Source of the DNA: Cylindrospermum sp. FACHB-282 | GTDB taxonomy: Bacteria; Cyanobacteriota; Cyanobacteriia; Cyanobacteriales; Nostocaceae | Direction of reading: 5' to 3' | DNA: 64,000 nt | NCBI RefSeq assembly: GCF_014697195.1 | Contig: NZ_JACJRJ010000006.1 | Span: forward strand, 1 to 64,000 | Shown here: in pieces, positions 44,869 through 54,294 of the stretch | Numbering within the stretch: position 1 is the first letter of the stretch | How the letters are laid out: every line of letters begins with the position of its first letter | The notes under the pieces: generated by a model | The model's input: the letters and a program-made list of their open reading frames with translations, nothing else | The model's database searches: none | What the model was told of the DNA's origin: nothing | Program-made: the position numbers and the translations under genes

Positions 44869-45026
44869 GATGTTGGGTTTCGTTCCTCTACCCAACCTAC
44901 GTAGACTAGCTAGGACTTATGCACCGTAGAAATTTACCCTCTTTTTAGATGTTGAGTTTCGTTCCTCTACCCAACCTAGGTAGACTAACTAGGACTTATG
45001 CACCGTAGAAATTTACGCTCTTTTTA
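44869..45026. repeat. 79-bp direct tandem duplication
   Basis: Two copies, beginning at about 44869 and 44948, read GATGTTG(G/A)GTTTCGTTCC, then CTACCCAACCTA and GGACTTATGCACCG. They differ by a few bases. The right copy runs into a family D element. The 44692-44868 part is AT-rich without a gene. Confidence 0.85.
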
Positions 45027-45098
45027 GGCTTTTTTGAGGCGTTAGGGAATGCATCCTACCTGTAGGGTGCGTTAATGGAGTGTAACGCACCTATAAAT
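44990..45098. mobile_element. MITE-like element, family D (copy 2)
   Basis: It starts near TAGGACTTATGCACCGTAG and ends near CACCTATAAATT, related to 5709-5819, with internal GTAGGGTGCGTT and AACGCACC. It lies at the 3-prime end of the P450 gene (stop 45118). Confidence 0.6.
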
Positions 45099-45117
45099 TG
45101 ATTAAAAAGACAATCCC

Positions 45118-46350
45118 TTAAAATGTCACTCTCAATGATTCAAAACCTTTAAATGCTAAGGTACTACGTCTCGGAATAGGGGCAGAATTAGGGTCAAATG
45201 TGAGATTTGGCATTCTTCTAAGCAATGTAGAAAAGCAAATTGTTAACTCCATACGAGCTAAAACTGCTCCTATACAAAAGTGGGCACCTTTACCAAAACC
45301 TAAATGTTCATTTGGTGAGCGTGTAATGTTGAAAACTTCTGGATTATCAAATTTTTCTGGATCATAATTAGCTGCTGCAATGACTAGAGCCACAACACTA
45401 CCTGCTGGAATTTCCTTACCACCAATAGTCAAATTTTCTTTAGCGATTCGTAATGATTGTGTCCCAGGTGTATCAAAACGAATTATTTCTTCTACTGCGG
45501 AATTAATTAGTTCGGGATTTTCTTTAAGTCGTTGTAATTCTTGCGGGTGATTGAGAAGTGCATTCACACCATTGGGTATTAAGTCAGTAATGCCGACATA
45601 ACCACCAACTAATATATCTATGCATAAAGACGGCAGTACATCCAGACTCATTTCATTATCTGAATAAGCCGCAATCAGCAAACTAATCATATCAGTTCCT
45701 GGCTGCTGTTGTCGTTCCGCAATGAGGTTTTTGATAGCGGTGGTAAAAGATGCTGCTGCTGTGTCAGCATTACGAGCTATTGCCTCAATATTATCACTAC
45801 CTGACACCCCCCAGAAATTAGCTATATCTTTTCCCCATTGAATAAAGTCTTGTCTGTATTCTTCTGGTACACCAAAGATTTTCGTAATGACCAGAGACGG
45901 GAGTTGTAAAGATAGATCAGCGACAATATCCATAGTGTGCTGCGCTTCTACTTGATCAAGTAAGCTATCTGTTGTTTCTTGAATGATTGAACGCCAACTT
46001 TCTAAAGCCCGCGCAGCAAATCCGGGAAGTGCTATTTTCCGTAACGCTGTATGTTGAGGTTGATCTGATTCCAGCATCATATTTGCCATCAGAAAAGTGA
46101 AGTTCTGAATTATGCTGAAATCTAAATCATGTAATTGCCTAGCAAATAAAGGACTACGATTGGAACTTAATCGCTGATCTTGAAATGCAGCTTCTACATC
46201 TTGGTATCTGGTTAAAAGCCATAAACCCCCTTTTTCATAAAAATAAACAGGGTCTTCACAGCGAATCTGTTTGTACAATGGATAGGGATTAAACAAAAAT
46301 TCTGGAGCGAATAAATCGTAATTTGTCTGACCTTTTTGGAAGGTTGTCAT
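45118..46350 (-). CDS. Cytochrome P450
   Basis: 410 residues, bacterial soluble class. The heme-binding loop FGKGAHFCIG carries Cys359, and the K-helix ExxR is Glu288-Arg291. The I-helix, normally (A/G)Gx(D/E)T, reads GGYVGI at 249-254, so the acid-alcohol pair for O2 activation is missing. That suggests an atypical reaction, for example a peroxygenase- or isomerase-like one, or substrate-assisted catalysis. No redox partner gene is nearby. It lies alone, divergent from the EamA gene. Confidence 0.93.
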   Translation of the reverse strand: MTTFQKGQTNYDLFAPEFLFNPYPLYKQIRCEDPVYFYEKGGLWLLTRYQDVEAAFQDQRLSSNRSPLFARQLHDLDFSIIQNFTFLMANMMLESDQPQHTALRKIALPGFAARALESWRSIIQETTDSLLDQVEAQHTMDIVADLSLQLPSLVITKIFGVPEEYRQDFIQWGKDIANFWGVSGSDNIEAIARNADTAAASFTTAIKNLIAERQQQPGTDMISLLIAAYSDNEMSLDVLPSLCIDILVGGYVGITDLIPNGVNALLNHPQELQRLKENPELINSAVEEIIRFDTPGTQSLRIAKENLTIGGKEIPAGSVVALVIAAANYDPEKFDNPEVFNITRSPNEHLGFGKGAHFCIGAVLARMELTICFSTLLRRMPNLTFDPNSAPIPRRSTLAFKGFESLRVTF

Positions 46351-46580
46351 ATGCTATTGTTCCTCTTCAATATCTAAGTTGGTGATAGTTTCATCAGCGA
46401 CTACGAGAGTTGAAACTTCAATTTATTCTTATATTCTGTACTTGTAGTTAAAGCAGGTAGCAATTAGGTTATTGTAATATTTACTACTAATAAGTATTAA
46501 TTACTTCACAAAAAGACATAATTAGGTAAAATTGGGTAAAGCAATTTTTGCGCTTGTTAACCAAAGGCTTCAGCAAACCC

Positions 46581-47654
46581 ATGCAACTGAAACTCAGTGC
46601 ATCTACATCTTCCTTCCCTCCCCTGTTGTTAATTGCCCCTTTTTTCCTCTGGGGTACGGCAATGGTGGCAATGAAAGGCGTCATACCCCACACCACACCC
46701 CTATTTATGGCGGGAGTGCGATCGCTACCTGCGGGGGTATTAATTCTCATAGCCGCAGTCGTTATGGGTAGACCCCAGCCTCAAGGTTGGGCTGCATGGC
46801 TGTGGATTAGCTTATTTGCCCTAGTGGATGGGACGCTATTTCAAGGCTTTTTAGCAGAAGGATTGGTCAGAACCAGCGCTGGCTTAGGTTCAGTGATGAT
46901 TGACTCTCAACCCTTAGTTGTGGCTTTGCTGTCCTTGTGGCTATTTCAAGAACATATAGGTTTATGGGGATGGTTGGGGTTAGGTTTAGGAGTCACAGGT
47001 ATTAGTTTAATCGGCTTGCCCGATGAGTGGATATTTAATCTTCTAGGTGCAGGCGCAGATATTACAATTGGCAATTGGCAAGATTTGTTTGCCAGTGGTG
47101 AGTGGTTGATGCTGCTGGCGGCATTGTCAATGGCAATAGGTACGGTGATGATTCGGTATGTGTGTCGCTATGCTGACCCAGTAAGCGCTACAGGATGGCA
47201 TTTGTTTTTGGGTGGGTTGCCTTTATGGGGAATTTCTTCAGTTGTTGAGTCCCAACAGTGGGAAAATCTTGTAGCATCTGAGTGGATAGCTTTAGGTTAT
47301 GCCACAGTATTTGGTAGTGCGATCGCCTATGGGTTGTTTTTCTACTTTGCTAAGAGTGGTAATCTCACCAGCCTTAGTTCCCTCACCTTCCTTACACCCG
47401 TCTTTGCCCTGATATTTGGCTATATTTTCCTCTCAGAAGTTCTTAGCCCATTGCAGTTGCTAGGAGTCTTTCTGACTTTAATCAGTATCTATCTCATCAA
47501 TCAGCGCGATACCTTAGCAGGGAAAAATAATATAGTTACTGTTAGTGAAAAAACTACTGCACAGCCACAACCACTTTTAGAAGCATCTGCCGCTAAAAAC
47601 CTTAACCCTGTCACCGTAACCATGAGAGAATCGGAACCAGAATTTTTACCGTAA
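46581..47654 (+). CDS. EamA/DMT family transporter
   Basis: 357 residues from the ATG at 46581; a TTG at 46548 would add 11. It has ten predicted helices in two EamA halves: LIAPFFLWGTAMVAMKGVIP at the N-terminus, and LASGEWLMLLAALSMAIGTVMIR with SLSSLTFLTPVFALIFGYIFLSE in the second. A soluble C-terminal tail of about 50 residues follows. It exports metabolites or amino acids in the family; the substrate is unknown. Confidence 0.92.
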   Translation: MQLKLSASTSSFPPLLLIAPFFLWGTAMVAMKGVIPHTTPLFMAGVRSLPAGVLILIAAVVMGRPQPQGWAAWLWISLFALVDGTLFQGFLAEGLVRTSAGLGSVMIDSQPLVVALLSLWLFQEHIGLWGWLGLGLGVTGISLIGLPDEWIFNLLGAGADITIGNWQDLFASGEWLMLLAALSMAIGTVMIRYVCRYADPVSATGWHLFLGGLPLWGISSVVESQQWENLVASEWIALGYATVFGSAIAYGLFFYFAKSGNLTSLSSLTFLTPVFALIFGYIFLSEVLSPLQLLGVFLTLISIYLINQRDTLAGKNNIVTVSEKTTAQPQPLLEASAAKNLNPVTVTMRESEPEFLP

Positions 47655-47721
47655 ATAACAGTCAGAGGGCGGAGTGCAGGAGATGGAGAACAGTCCTGAA
47701 AGACTAAATGACTAATGACTA

Positions 47722-48915
47722 ATGACTAACAAGCACGTTCAGGCTGAAACTTGGAATATGAGGCTATGGCCTTCCTCAATCTTGATATTCACCTGTTTTT
47801 CTTGCCTAGGTTTTTACCCAAATTACGCCAGCACAGTTACGCCTAACCCAGCACCTAAAATTTTAGAACTTGCACAAGCCAGTTCTACAGTACCCCCCTC
47901 ACCAGATGAACTCAGTTCCGGTACACAAGGGTCGGATGTGCAGGTACTACAAACCCAATTAAAAGAGTTAGGTTACTACAAGGGTAAGGTAGATGGAGAC
48001 TACAGCGAAAGTACCGAAATCGCTGTAGCTAAATTTCAGGAAGCAAAAGGCTTGATAGCAGACGGTATTGCCGGAAAAACGACTAGGGAAAGCTTGCAAG
48101 CAGCAATCACCGCCAAAAATTCAGTTGTCTCCACCCCCAAACCCACCCCCAAACCCACCCCCAAACCCACCCCCAAACCTCAACCAACTCGACGAGGTTT
48201 CATCTGGTGGTCACTATTGGGACTGGGACTTCTGGGAACTATTGGCGCAATTGTCTACCTCATCAGAAGGTTTAGTTGGAGTCCACAAATCCAAGAGTCA
48301 GAAACCTCAGAACCAGAAACATTGAGTGCAGCTAATCAAGACCCTGTGACACCACCTTTACCAGAGTCGGAAGATAATACAGCATCTGAAACTATTCAAC
48401 AAACAACAGCACGACCTGCGACAAAATTACTATCACCAGAAAAAACTTCCCGTCTGGCTAAACTGAATATTATTGATGAATTGATTAAAGACTTACACAG
48501 TCCTGACCCAATGAAGCGGAGTAAGGCCATTTGGGATTTAGGACAGCAGGGAGACTCGCGGGCAATTCCCCCATTGGTAGACCTGATGATTGATGCAGAT
48601 TCCCAACAACACGGTTTAATTTTGGCAGCTTTGGCGGAAATTGGCATCCGCACCCTGAAACCAATGAACCGTGCCTTAGCAGTCTCAATGCAAGATGAAA
48701 GTCCAGAGGTGCGGCAAAATGCTATCCGTGACCTAACTCGCGTTTATGACATGATGGCGCAAATGAGTCAGATATTACGCCATGCGGCAGAAGATACTGA
48801 TCCTCAAGTGCAGGCAACAGCACGATATGCTTTGAATAGTCTAAATCGAATACGTGGGTTGCCTAAACAAGAGGAACGGGCGGAAAATTTAGAGGAAGAA
48901 CCGCGTCAAGATTAA
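47722..48915 (+). CDS. Peptidoglycan-binding and HEAT-repeat membrane protein
   Basis: 397 residues, possibly starting at MRLWPSS (about residue 13) because the first ATG lies in an ATGACTA repeat. Domain order: signal or anchor segment (about 15-33), PG_binding_1 (GSDVQVLQTQLKELGYYKGKVDG, about 73-130), a KPTPKPTP linker, a membrane helix (SLLGLGLLGTIGAIVYLI), then cytoplasmic HEAT-like repeats (RSKAIWDLGQQGDSRAIPPL and RQNAIRDLTRVYDMM). It would link the cell wall to a cytoplasmic scaffold. Confidence 0.85.
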   Translation: MTNKHVQAETWNMRLWPSSILIFTCFSCLGFYPNYASTVTPNPAPKILELAQASSTVPPSPDELSSGTQGSDVQVLQTQLKELGYYKGKVDGDYSESTEIAVAKFQEAKGLIADGIAGKTTRESLQAAITAKNSVVSTPKPTPKPTPKPTPKPQPTRRGFIWWSLLGLGLLGTIGAIVYLIRRFSWSPQIQESETSEPETLSAANQDPVTPPLPESEDNTASETIQQTTARPATKLLSPEKTSRLAKLNIIDELIKDLHSPDPMKRSKAIWDLGQQGDSRAIPPLVDLMIDADSQQHGLILAALAEIGIRTLKPMNRALAVSMQDESPEVRQNAIRDLTRVYDMMAQMSQILRHAAEDTDPQVQATARYALNSLNRIRGLPKQEERAENLEEEPRQD

Positions 48916-48922
48916 GATCAAC

Positions 48923-49666
48923 TCAACTCCATTTACGGTAACAACGGGCTGTAATGTTGTAAGGGTGAAAAACTTCTAAGAATTTGCTCTGAATCGTTTT
49001 GAAAAAATTATCTACTGCTTGAGGCTCATCAAGGTGAAAGGGATGCTCTTGATTAACACCTTTAAAGAAACACCAGTTAAGAATTATCTTGCCCGTAGGT
49101 TGGAGAATTTGATGAAATTGTAGCAGCTGCTGACTGGGATCGGGCAAATGTTCTAAAACATCAAAAGAAATGATTGTCTCAAAAGTCTCTTGTGGAGGAA
49201 TTTCTTGACAAAATAGGATTTTTTGACTCAGCCCTAGTTGTTCGGCTCGATGATGAACAAAGTCACGACTAATAGGATTAATATCACAGTAGATTACTTG
49301 CTCAACTTGGGGGCAAAGGGCAGTAGCAATCGTATGAGTTCCAATCCCACCGCCAAAATCTAACACTCGACCTTGGGCATGGTCTGTAATTAACAACAGC
49401 GTATCTTCAATATATTCATGACTTGCTAGATGCCATGCTCCCAAATCAAATAAGTAAGCCTCTCCTACCTTTTCACGATAAAAAGCTGTTGCTTCTTCCC
49501 AATCAAAATCTTTATGGCCTAACTCAGCCATCTGTCCCTGACCAGCCTCTAACTTGATATTTAGTGTTTCGGAATCTACATGCAAAAATTCCTGTAGATG
49601 CTGTTTTAAGTTAAATGAGTCGGGAAAATAACTGTTTAAGTAAGGCGGAATTGATATTTTATTCAT
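48923..49666 (-). CDS. Class I SAM-dependent methyltransferase
   Basis: 247 residues if started at MNKISIPPYLN (ATG at 49666). A start at 49693 adds 9 residues but looks less natural. LDFGGGIGTHTIA is the SAM-binding motif I, and FETIISFDVLEHLPDP the motif II region. GKIILNWCFF follows. The substrate is unknown. It is convergent with the preceding gene (8-bp gap) and divergent from the LD-carboxypeptidase gene. Confidence 0.85.
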   Translation of the reverse strand: MNKISIPPYLNSYFPDSFNLKQHLQEFLHVDSETLNIKLEAGQGQMAELGHKDFDWEEATAFYREKVGEAYLFDLGAWHLASHEYIEDTLLLITDHAQGRVLDFGGGIGTHTIATALCPQVEQVIYCDINPISRDFVHHRAEQLGLSQKILFCQEIPPQETFETIISFDVLEHLPDPSQQLLQFHQILQPTGKIILNWCFFKGVNQEHPFHLDEPQAVDNFFKTIQSKFLEVFHPYNITARCYRKWS

Positions 49667-49756
49667 AAGTAGAGCCACTGTGATTAACTTCAATATTTTA
49701 AACTGAATTAATCATCTGTATTTATTATTTTTCTAAATCCTTGGTTTGAAGAATTA

Positions 49757-50680
49757 ATGAAATTCCCAATTGAAAATCCTCAAGCAAAAATTGTCCCACC
49801 ACCCTTAAAACCGGGTGACTTACTACGAGTAATCGCCCCTAGTGGTGCTCTGCGAGAACTAGATAAGTTTGAGCGAGGGGTGGAAATTTGGCGATCGCAT
49901 GGCTATCAAGTAGAAGTTACCCCTCACATAGATGATAGATGGGGATATCTGGCGGGAACAGACGAAAATCGTCGCCACCAGCTAGCAGATGCCTGGCAAG
50001 ATCCCGATTGTCGCGGTATCCTTTGTGCTAGAGGTGGTTTTGGTAGCACCCGCATCCTCGAAGATTGGAATTGGCAAAAAAACACAACAGCCGCAAAGTG
50101 GCTAATTGGCTTTTCTGACATCACCGCCCTACTGTGGAGCCTTTATATAGCAGGTATTTCTGGCGTTCATGCCCCCGTATTAACCACCCTTGCAGATGAG
50201 CCAGATTGGTCAATTAAGCGCTTATTCGATTGTGTAGAAGGTCGTCCCCTCTCCCCTCTCAAAGGTTGTGGCTGGGGTGGTGGTATGGCTACTGGAATAT
50301 TGCTACCTGGTAATCTCACGGTGGCTACCCATCTTTTAGCTACGGCATTACAACCAGATTTTGCAGGTGTAATTCTGGCTTGGGAAGATGTCACAGAAGC
50401 ACCCTATCGAATTGACAGGATGTTAACCCAGTGGCGTTTAAGCGGTCTTTTGTCAAAAGTCTGCGGTATTGCTTTGGGGGGCTTTACTCAGTGTGAATCC
50501 CCGAAAAACGTTCCCAGCTTGACTGTAGAATCAGTATTGCGCGATCGCTTGGGTGATTTGGGTATTCCAATTGTTTCTGACCTGCCTTTTGGTCATGATA
50601 GCCCCAATGCCGCCTTACCCGTGGGTATGGAAGTAACTTTAGATGGGAATCTGGGAATATTGTCCATCAAACAAAATTAA
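49757..50680 (+). CDS. LD-carboxypeptidase (S66 family)
   Basis: 307 residues. LLRVIAPSGALRELDKFERGVEIWRSHGY near 23-52 and GTDENRRHQLADAWQDPDCRGILCARGGFGSTRIL are S66 signatures. The catalytic Ser lies in WLIGFSDITALLWSL (about 122). IDRMLTQWRLSGLL and PIVSDLPFGHDSPNAALPVG give the later Glu/His positions. It trims murein tetrapeptides by removing D-Ala. Its 3-prime end overlaps the convergent glycosyltransferase by 14 bp. Confidence 0.95.
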   Translation: MKFPIENPQAKIVPPPLKPGDLLRVIAPSGALRELDKFERGVEIWRSHGYQVEVTPHIDDRWGYLAGTDENRRHQLADAWQDPDCRGILCARGGFGSTRILEDWNWQKNTTAAKWLIGFSDITALLWSLYIAGISGVHAPVLTTLADEPDWSIKRLFDCVEGRPLSPLKGCGWGGGMATGILLPGNLTVATHLLATALQPDFAGVILAWEDVTEAPYRIDRMLTQWRLSGLLSKVCGIALGGFTQCESPKNVPSLTVESVLRDRLGDLGIPIVSDLPFGHDSPNAALPVGMEVTLDGNLGILSIKQN

Positions 50681-51950
50681 TCATCGGCTGATTTGTCGAT
50701 ACTACCTGCTCAATAATATCCACAGCACGCTGGACTCCTCCTGCTTGGCTAATAGCAGTTTGCAACCTGAGAGCATTTTGCTTGTAAGATGGTTCCGTCA
50801 GCACTTCTTGAATAGCCTGACGTAACCTATTACTACTCAAACGTGAAGTAGGAATAAATTTTCCCACACCAGTCCAAGCAATACGCGCTGCTACCCCCGG
50901 TTGGTCATTAGTAATAGGAATACCCACCAAAGGCACACCATAAGCTAAAGATTCCAACACCGTATTTGTTCCTGCATGGCAAAGAGTCAGACTAGCTTTT
51001 TGCAGCAATTCTAATTGCGGCGCATATTTGACTACCAAAGGGTTTCCTGGTAAGTTTGGCAGCAAATTAGCTTCAAGCCCACCCCCCAAAGCAATAACTA
51101 ATTGAGCATCCAACCCCACACAAGCTTCGGCAATATAATAAAAAATTTGATTCAACCGATTTTGTAATGTCCCCATCGAAGCATAAATTAGGGGTTTCCC
51201 ATTCAATTTTTCAAAGGGGAAATCAACAGGTTTTCTAGCAGTAGCATCAAAGTGAGTGCCAGTAAAGTGAAGTAACCCAGCTAAATTTGGTCTTGGATAT
51301 TCAAACTCTTCAGTTTGTTGGCTAACAAGTGCTAATTTTGAAACAGAGTAAAAATCATTGATGCTAGTGCAGGGAGGTAGCTTCCACTGACGGCGGTACT
51401 GTGAAATTACCTGCCGGATAGATTTGGAAAAAATCAGCGTTAATCCATAACCAGCACGGTTACGCAACCGCGCCCACCAAGCAGGGTTATATTTCCAAGT
51501 TGTGAAATACGGTGGAATAGCATCGTCAAAACCGTTAACTAAAGCAGAACAAGCCGTAACAAACGGGATATTTAAAATTTCTGCAACAGTACTTCCCCCA
51601 AATATACATTCATCAATTATCAGTGCTTCTATACCAGCTTCTTTAATTACTTGTGGCGCATCCTGCAAAAATAAAGCCGTTGTTTTCTCGGATAAACTAG
51701 TTGTATATTGTAATGCTGCCAGCCCATTAAGTTTTCCCAGATGCTCATAAAATTTAGCTGTTGTGCCCAAAGGAAACTCAGACGCAGAAATAGCCCGGAA
51801 TTCTAAACCAGCAGCTTTGGCATTAGGTTCTGCATCACACATACCTAGAACTGTAACACGATGACCACGCTTCTTGAGTTCGCGCCCTAAAGTAGTCATC
51901 GTGTTCAGGTGTCCGGTTGCTGTAGGGCAAATAGTACCAAAATGAGTCAT
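50667..51950 (-). CDS. UGT-like glycosyltransferase (MGT family)
   Basis: 427 residues with a GT-B fold. The N-terminal part has GTICPTATGHLNTMTTLGRELKKRGHRVTVLG. The nucleotide-sugar site near the C-terminus reads YAPQLELLQKASLTLCHAGTNTVLESLAYGVPLVGIPITNDQPGVAARI, the UGT PSPG-like motif. It transfers a sugar to a small molecule, perhaps a carotenoid or other lipid. It is convergent with the LD-carboxypeptidase gene. Confidence 0.93.
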   Translation of the reverse strand: MTHFGTICPTATGHLNTMTTLGRELKKRGHRVTVLGMCDAEPNAKAAGLEFRAISASEFPLGTTAKFYEHLGKLNGLAALQYTTSLSEKTTALFLQDAPQVIKEAGIEALIIDECIFGGSTVAEILNIPFVTACSALVNGFDDAIPPYFTTWKYNPAWWARLRNRAGYGLTLIFSKSIRQVISQYRRQWKLPPCTSINDFYSVSKLALVSQQTEEFEYPRPNLAGLLHFTGTHFDATARKPVDFPFEKLNGKPLIYASMGTLQNRLNQIFYYIAEACVGLDAQLVIALGGGLEANLLPNLPGNPLVVKYAPQLELLQKASLTLCHAGTNTVLESLAYGVPLVGIPITNDQPGVAARIAWTGVGKFIPTSRLSSNRLRQAIQEVLTEPSYKQNALRLQTAISQAGGVQRAVDIIEQVVSTNQPMINFV

Positions 51951-52267
51951 AAAATGTACAAGCCTGAGTAATTATATTTGGTGGGATGACTCTAGGAGTT
52001 GTTTGTTCTCTGTTTCTCACTCCGAATCTAAATGGATAAATTCTTGTACATTGAACTTTGCAACTAGCTGGCTAATCAAACCAGAGTCTCTAATTTTACT
52101 ATAAGTTTTTGTGCTAAATTAATCAAGCCTTACTTGTGATCCTACGCAAAAGCTGTTATCTAACTTAACTAGCGCTATACCTTGACATCTATGGGTTTTG
52201 GGCATTATTCTCAGCTTATATATGCTGTTTCTGGTCTGTTAATCAAGGTGAGAAACTTAGCATTGGC
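51951..52267. other. Gene-free gap upstream of the GT2 gene
   Basis: About 317 bp without a convincing gene. It must hold promoters for two divergent genes. No palindrome or known operator stands out. Confidence 0.35.
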
Positions 52268-52966
52268 ATGGCGATTTTTAACAACAACTCAAACCAATTC
52301 ATGATGAGCAGTGTAATTTTTGACTTAATTCCCGAAATATCAATTGTTATATGTACTTATAACCGAGGCAAATACTTAAATAATGGAATTAATAGCGTTA
52401 TAAATCAAACGTTTAAAGATTGGGAACTCGTCATAGTTGATGACGGTAGCCAAGACAATACTTTTGAAATTGTCAATCCTTATGTAGAGAAGTTTAATAA
52501 TATTCGCTACTTTAAACATAAAAATAAAAAACAATGTCATGCTAAAAATGCCGGAATCCAGGGATCATTTGGCAAATACATCACCTTTCTTGACAGCGAT
52601 GATGCCTATAAACCAAATCACCTGGAGTCGAGACTTGAATATATGAAAGCGCATCCAGAAGTTGATTTGATTCAAGGGGGATTTGCCACTGAAGAAGAAA
52701 TTTGGGTGGCAGATTATTTTAAGCCTGGCGAAAAAATTAATATTCAAGATTGCGTTGTCGGGCCAACATTTTTTGGCAAAAGACACGTATTTTTTGAGTT
52801 GCAGGGATTTAAGCACATGGTTTATGGAGAAGATACAGATTTGTGGGAGCGGGCAGAAAAAATATTTAACATCGAAAATATATCGGCACCACAAACTTAT
52901 CTTTATACCAGAGCAGAAACCAGTGTTAGTAAGGATTTTTCTCAGAATGTTTCCTCATCTAACTAA
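52268..52966 (+). CDS. Family 2 glycosyltransferase
   Basis: 232 residues. PEISIVICTYNRGKYLNNGINSVINQTFKDWELVIVDDGSQDNT gives the N-terminal GT-A fold with the first Asp pair, and ITFLDSDDAYKPNHL gives the DxD site. The frame may begin at MMSSVIFDLIPE (internal). It is shorter than many GT2 enzymes, which usually reach about 280 residues, and ends in a Ser-rich tail. It precedes the solute-binding lipoprotein gene by 9 bp. Confidence 0.9.
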   Translation: MAIFNNNSNQFMMSSVIFDLIPEISIVICTYNRGKYLNNGINSVINQTFKDWELVIVDDGSQDNTFEIVNPYVEKFNNIRYFKHKNKKQCHAKNAGIQGSFGKYITFLDSDDAYKPNHLESRLEYMKAHPEVDLIQGGFATEEEIWVADYFKPGEKINIQDCVVGPTFFGKRHVFFELQGFKHMVYGEDTDLWERAEKIFNIENISAPQTYLYTRAETSVSKDFSQNVSSSN

Positions 52967-52975
52967 TTCTTTGGT

Positions 52976-54268
52976 ATGAAAAATACCATTTTTACATCCC
53001 CAATCAAATTTATTAATTCTGCTTGGCAGCCGTCACTTCTGGCAATTATCTTGAGTTTCTGTCTCATATTTTTATCTGGTTGTCAGGGTTCAGCACAGAA
53101 AGACAACGGGGTAATTCATCTGACACTCTGGCAAGCAATTAATCCTCCAGCAAATCGAGATGTTTTTCAAAAACTGGTAGATAAATTTAATCAGGCTCAT
53201 CCTGATATTCAAGTGGAATCTATCTACGCAGAAGGATTACCAAAGGTATTAACAGCCATCGTTGGCAATGCACCTCCAGATATTCTGTTATTTGACCCGC
53301 AAATTACAGGTCAGTTTGTAGAATTAGGGGCAATTAAACCTTTAGAAGATTGGCTAGAAAAATTACCGCTGAAGTCGGAAATTGTCCCCAGTCTATTTGA
53401 GGATATGCAGTTAAACGGTCACATTTGGTCAATTCCACTGTATACCAGCAATATTGGGATTTTTTACCGACCTAAGCTTTTTAAAGCTGCGGGAATCACG
53501 GAATTACCGAAGACTTGGGAAGAGTTGAGGCAAGTTGCCAAAAAATTGACTATAGACAAAAATGGCGACAAGCGACCGGAACAGTATGGAATGTTGCTTC
53601 CTTTAGGTAAGCAAGAATGGACTGTTTTTACTTGGTTCCCCTTTTTATTCAGCGCTGGGGGAGAGGTTGTCACCAATAACCGACCAAATTTGACTAATCC
53701 TGGTGCTCTAGCTGCCTTAAAATTCTGGGAAGACTTAATTAAAGATGGTTCAGCAAAACTTTCGCTTCCAGAACGAGGTTATGAAGAAGACGACTTTATT
53801 GCTGGTCGTGTTGCTATGCAACTCACAGGCCCTTGGACTTACATTCTGAAGTCTAACGTTGATTATGATGTTTTCCCCATACCTGCAAATGTTGATCGTG
53901 CTACTGTAACAGGTACGGGAATTATATATCTGATGAAGACTCAGCCAGCAAGAGAGCAAGCTGCACTTAAATTTTTGGAGTATGCTTTGAGTGAAGAATT
54001 CCAAAAAACATGGAGTGTCGGTACGGGCTTTTTGCCGGTTAATATCAAAGCTGCTCAAAGTGACGCTTTTCAGCAATTCATCAGTAAGAAACCAGTTTTA
54101 AAAGTGTTTCTAGAGCAAATTTCTGTGGCACGTGCTAGACCGATTATTGCTGGATATAGTCGTCTATCTGATAGTCTTGGTCGAGCGATTGAATCTACAT
54201 TATTGGGTAAATCTTCCGCAGAAAAAGCTCTCAAAGAAGCTCAGGATCGTTTAGACCTGATTTGGTAA
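52976..54268 (+). CDS. Family 1 extracellular solute-binding lipoprotein
   Basis: 430 residues with a lipoprotein signal: hydrophobic segment 18-33, then LSGC with Cys36. The mature part matches SBP_bac_1 (sugar-type): HLTLWQAINPPANRDVFQKLVDKFNQ, DILLFDPQITGQFVELGAI, and GVGTGFLPVN-like spacing near the C-terminus. No permease or ATPase gene lies beside it, so the transporter is encoded elsewhere or the protein has another role. It is preceded by the GT2 gene on the same strand. Confidence 0.92.
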   Translation: MKNTIFTSPIKFINSAWQPSLLAIILSFCLIFLSGCQGSAQKDNGVIHLTLWQAINPPANRDVFQKLVDKFNQAHPDIQVESIYAEGLPKVLTAIVGNAPPDILLFDPQITGQFVELGAIKPLEDWLEKLPLKSEIVPSLFEDMQLNGHIWSIPLYTSNIGIFYRPKLFKAAGITELPKTWEELRQVAKKLTIDKNGDKRPEQYGMLLPLGKQEWTVFTWFPFLFSAGGEVVTNNRPNLTNPGALAALKFWEDLIKDGSAKLSLPERGYEEDDFIAGRVAMQLTGPWTYILKSNVDYDVFPIPANVDRATVTGTGIIYLMKTQPAREQAALKFLEYALSEEFQKTWSVGTGFLPVNIKAAQSDAFQQFISKKPVLKVFLEQISVARARPIIAGYSRLSDSLGRAIESTLLGKSSAEKALKEAQDRLDLIW

Positions 54269-54294
54269 GACAATAAAAATCCTGTTAATCCTCA

